Shown: positions 63,729 to 64,000 of the stretch, one piece after another
Position numbering within the stretch: the first letter of the stretch is position 1
Layout: the number at the start of each line of letters is the position of its first letter
From: Pseudomonadota bacterium
Lineage (GTDB): Bacteria > Myxococcota_A > UBA796 > GCA-2862545
DNA length: 64,000 bases
Direction: 5' to 3'
Assembly (NCBI GenBank): GCA_023954855.1
Contig: JAGSGY010000018.1
Location: forward strand, 1 to 64,000
Position numbers and translations under genes: made by a program
The notes under the pieces: generated by a model
What the model was told of the DNA's origin: nothing
Databases searched by the model: none
Seen by the model: the letters and a program-made list of their open reading frames with translations, nothing else

Positions 63729-64000
63729 GAAGAACTTGCAGTCCGATGCTGTCACGTAGGTGAGGCGCGTCGAGCTGTACAAGCCCGTCCCCAAGTGGGT
63801 GCCCGAGGTGAAGCGGAAACTCGAGACGCCGCCGCCCGAGTCGGTGGCAATGTAGGTGACCGAGTACGGATCGTCGTGCACGTCCTCAAGGCTCTGCGGG
63901 CAGTTCGAGTCCGCACCGTGGAAGACCATGTCGAGGTTGAGGGTGAGGCCCGTCGAGCCCTGCGAGCTCGTTCCCGTCACGTCCCAGGCCATGGTGCAGG
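63726..64000 (-). CDS. C-terminal part of a probable secreted beta-rich protein (partial)
   Basis: The frame is open to the window edge and stops at 63726. The visible part (CTMAWDVTGTSSQGSTGLTL, ..VTYIATDSGGGVSSFRF.., ends ASDCKFF) is rich in Thr, Ser and Gly with two Cys, like an exported beta domain. The ATG at 63992 has no ribosome site, so the gene probably starts outside the window. Family unknown. Confidence 0.5.
   Translation of the reverse strand, partial: CTMAWDVTGTSSQGSTGLTLNLDMVFHGADSNCPQSLEDVHDDPYSVTYIATDSGGGVSSFRFTSGTHLGTGLYSSTRLTYVTASDCKFF

Overview
The window is a compact, GC-rich (about two thirds GC by eye), almost fully coding stretch of chromosome from a Gram-negative bacterium. 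Several features point to a Myxococcota or related deltaproteobacterial lineage: many lipoprotein signals, PknK-like and SUMF1-type Ser/Thr kinases next to two-component genes, a sigma54/NorR nitric oxide module, a 180-kDa-type NAD-glutamate dehydrogenase and a lone contractile-injection-type spike. The lineage is my inference; there is no rRNA or tRNA to test it. I see no CRISPR array, insertion sequence or prophage.

Layout. 1-7147: a lipase-like hydrolase, a large kinase-ATPase-TPR protein, a secreted TPR-like protein, plsY and a tandem universal stress protein. 7148-17000: M32 carboxypeptidase, a START-like secreted protein, a receiver protein with a possible zinc-finger tail, a slipin, a YfbK-type VWA lipoprotein, an orphan gpV/VgrG-like spike, an HTH plus SspB-like protein, a 2OG-Fe(II) oxygenase and a lone Flp pilin. 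17000-26021: DedA and glutaredoxin genes, then an envelope-proteolysis group (an M16 pair, a LEA2-like lipoprotein, a PmbA/TldD-like protein, a PPP-type phosphatase and a secreted metzincin). 26077-34384: NAD-glutamate dehydrogenase, a histidine phosphatase, an alpha/beta hydrolase-OsmC fusion and a DEAD-box helicase.

34381-51061 and 59983-63610 hold lipid or sterol catabolism genes: two P450s, a DECR2-like dienoyl-CoA reductase, an alpha-methylacyl-CoA racemase, an SRPBCC protein, a thiolase, a FadB/FadJ-like protein, a 17beta-HSD-like SDR, a nitronate monooxygenase-like flavoprotein and a GMC oxidoreductase. Three separate promoter regions here carry five 14-bp palindromes that all fit T-N2-AAC-N2-GTT-N2-A, the form I know for the actinobacterial KstR cholesterol repressor. 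Two of the regions carry a pair of sites exactly 23 bp apart. No repressor gene is present, so this looks like one regulon with a distant regulator. It is the most striking signal in the window.

Between these lie a four-gene signalling operon joined by start/stop overlaps (hybrid histidine kinase, GAF plus degenerate cyclase, single-domain response regulator, Ser/Thr kinase-SUMF1), an AlkC-type DNA glycosylase, and a complete nitric oxide reductase operon norC-norB-norQ-norD-norR. The nor operon has a perfect sigma54 promoter, three NorR-like GT-N7-AC sites upstream, and a NorC carrying a second cytochrome c domain. A gene-poor stretch at 51376-51644 holds six short inverted repeats, one capped by a UUCG tetraloop.
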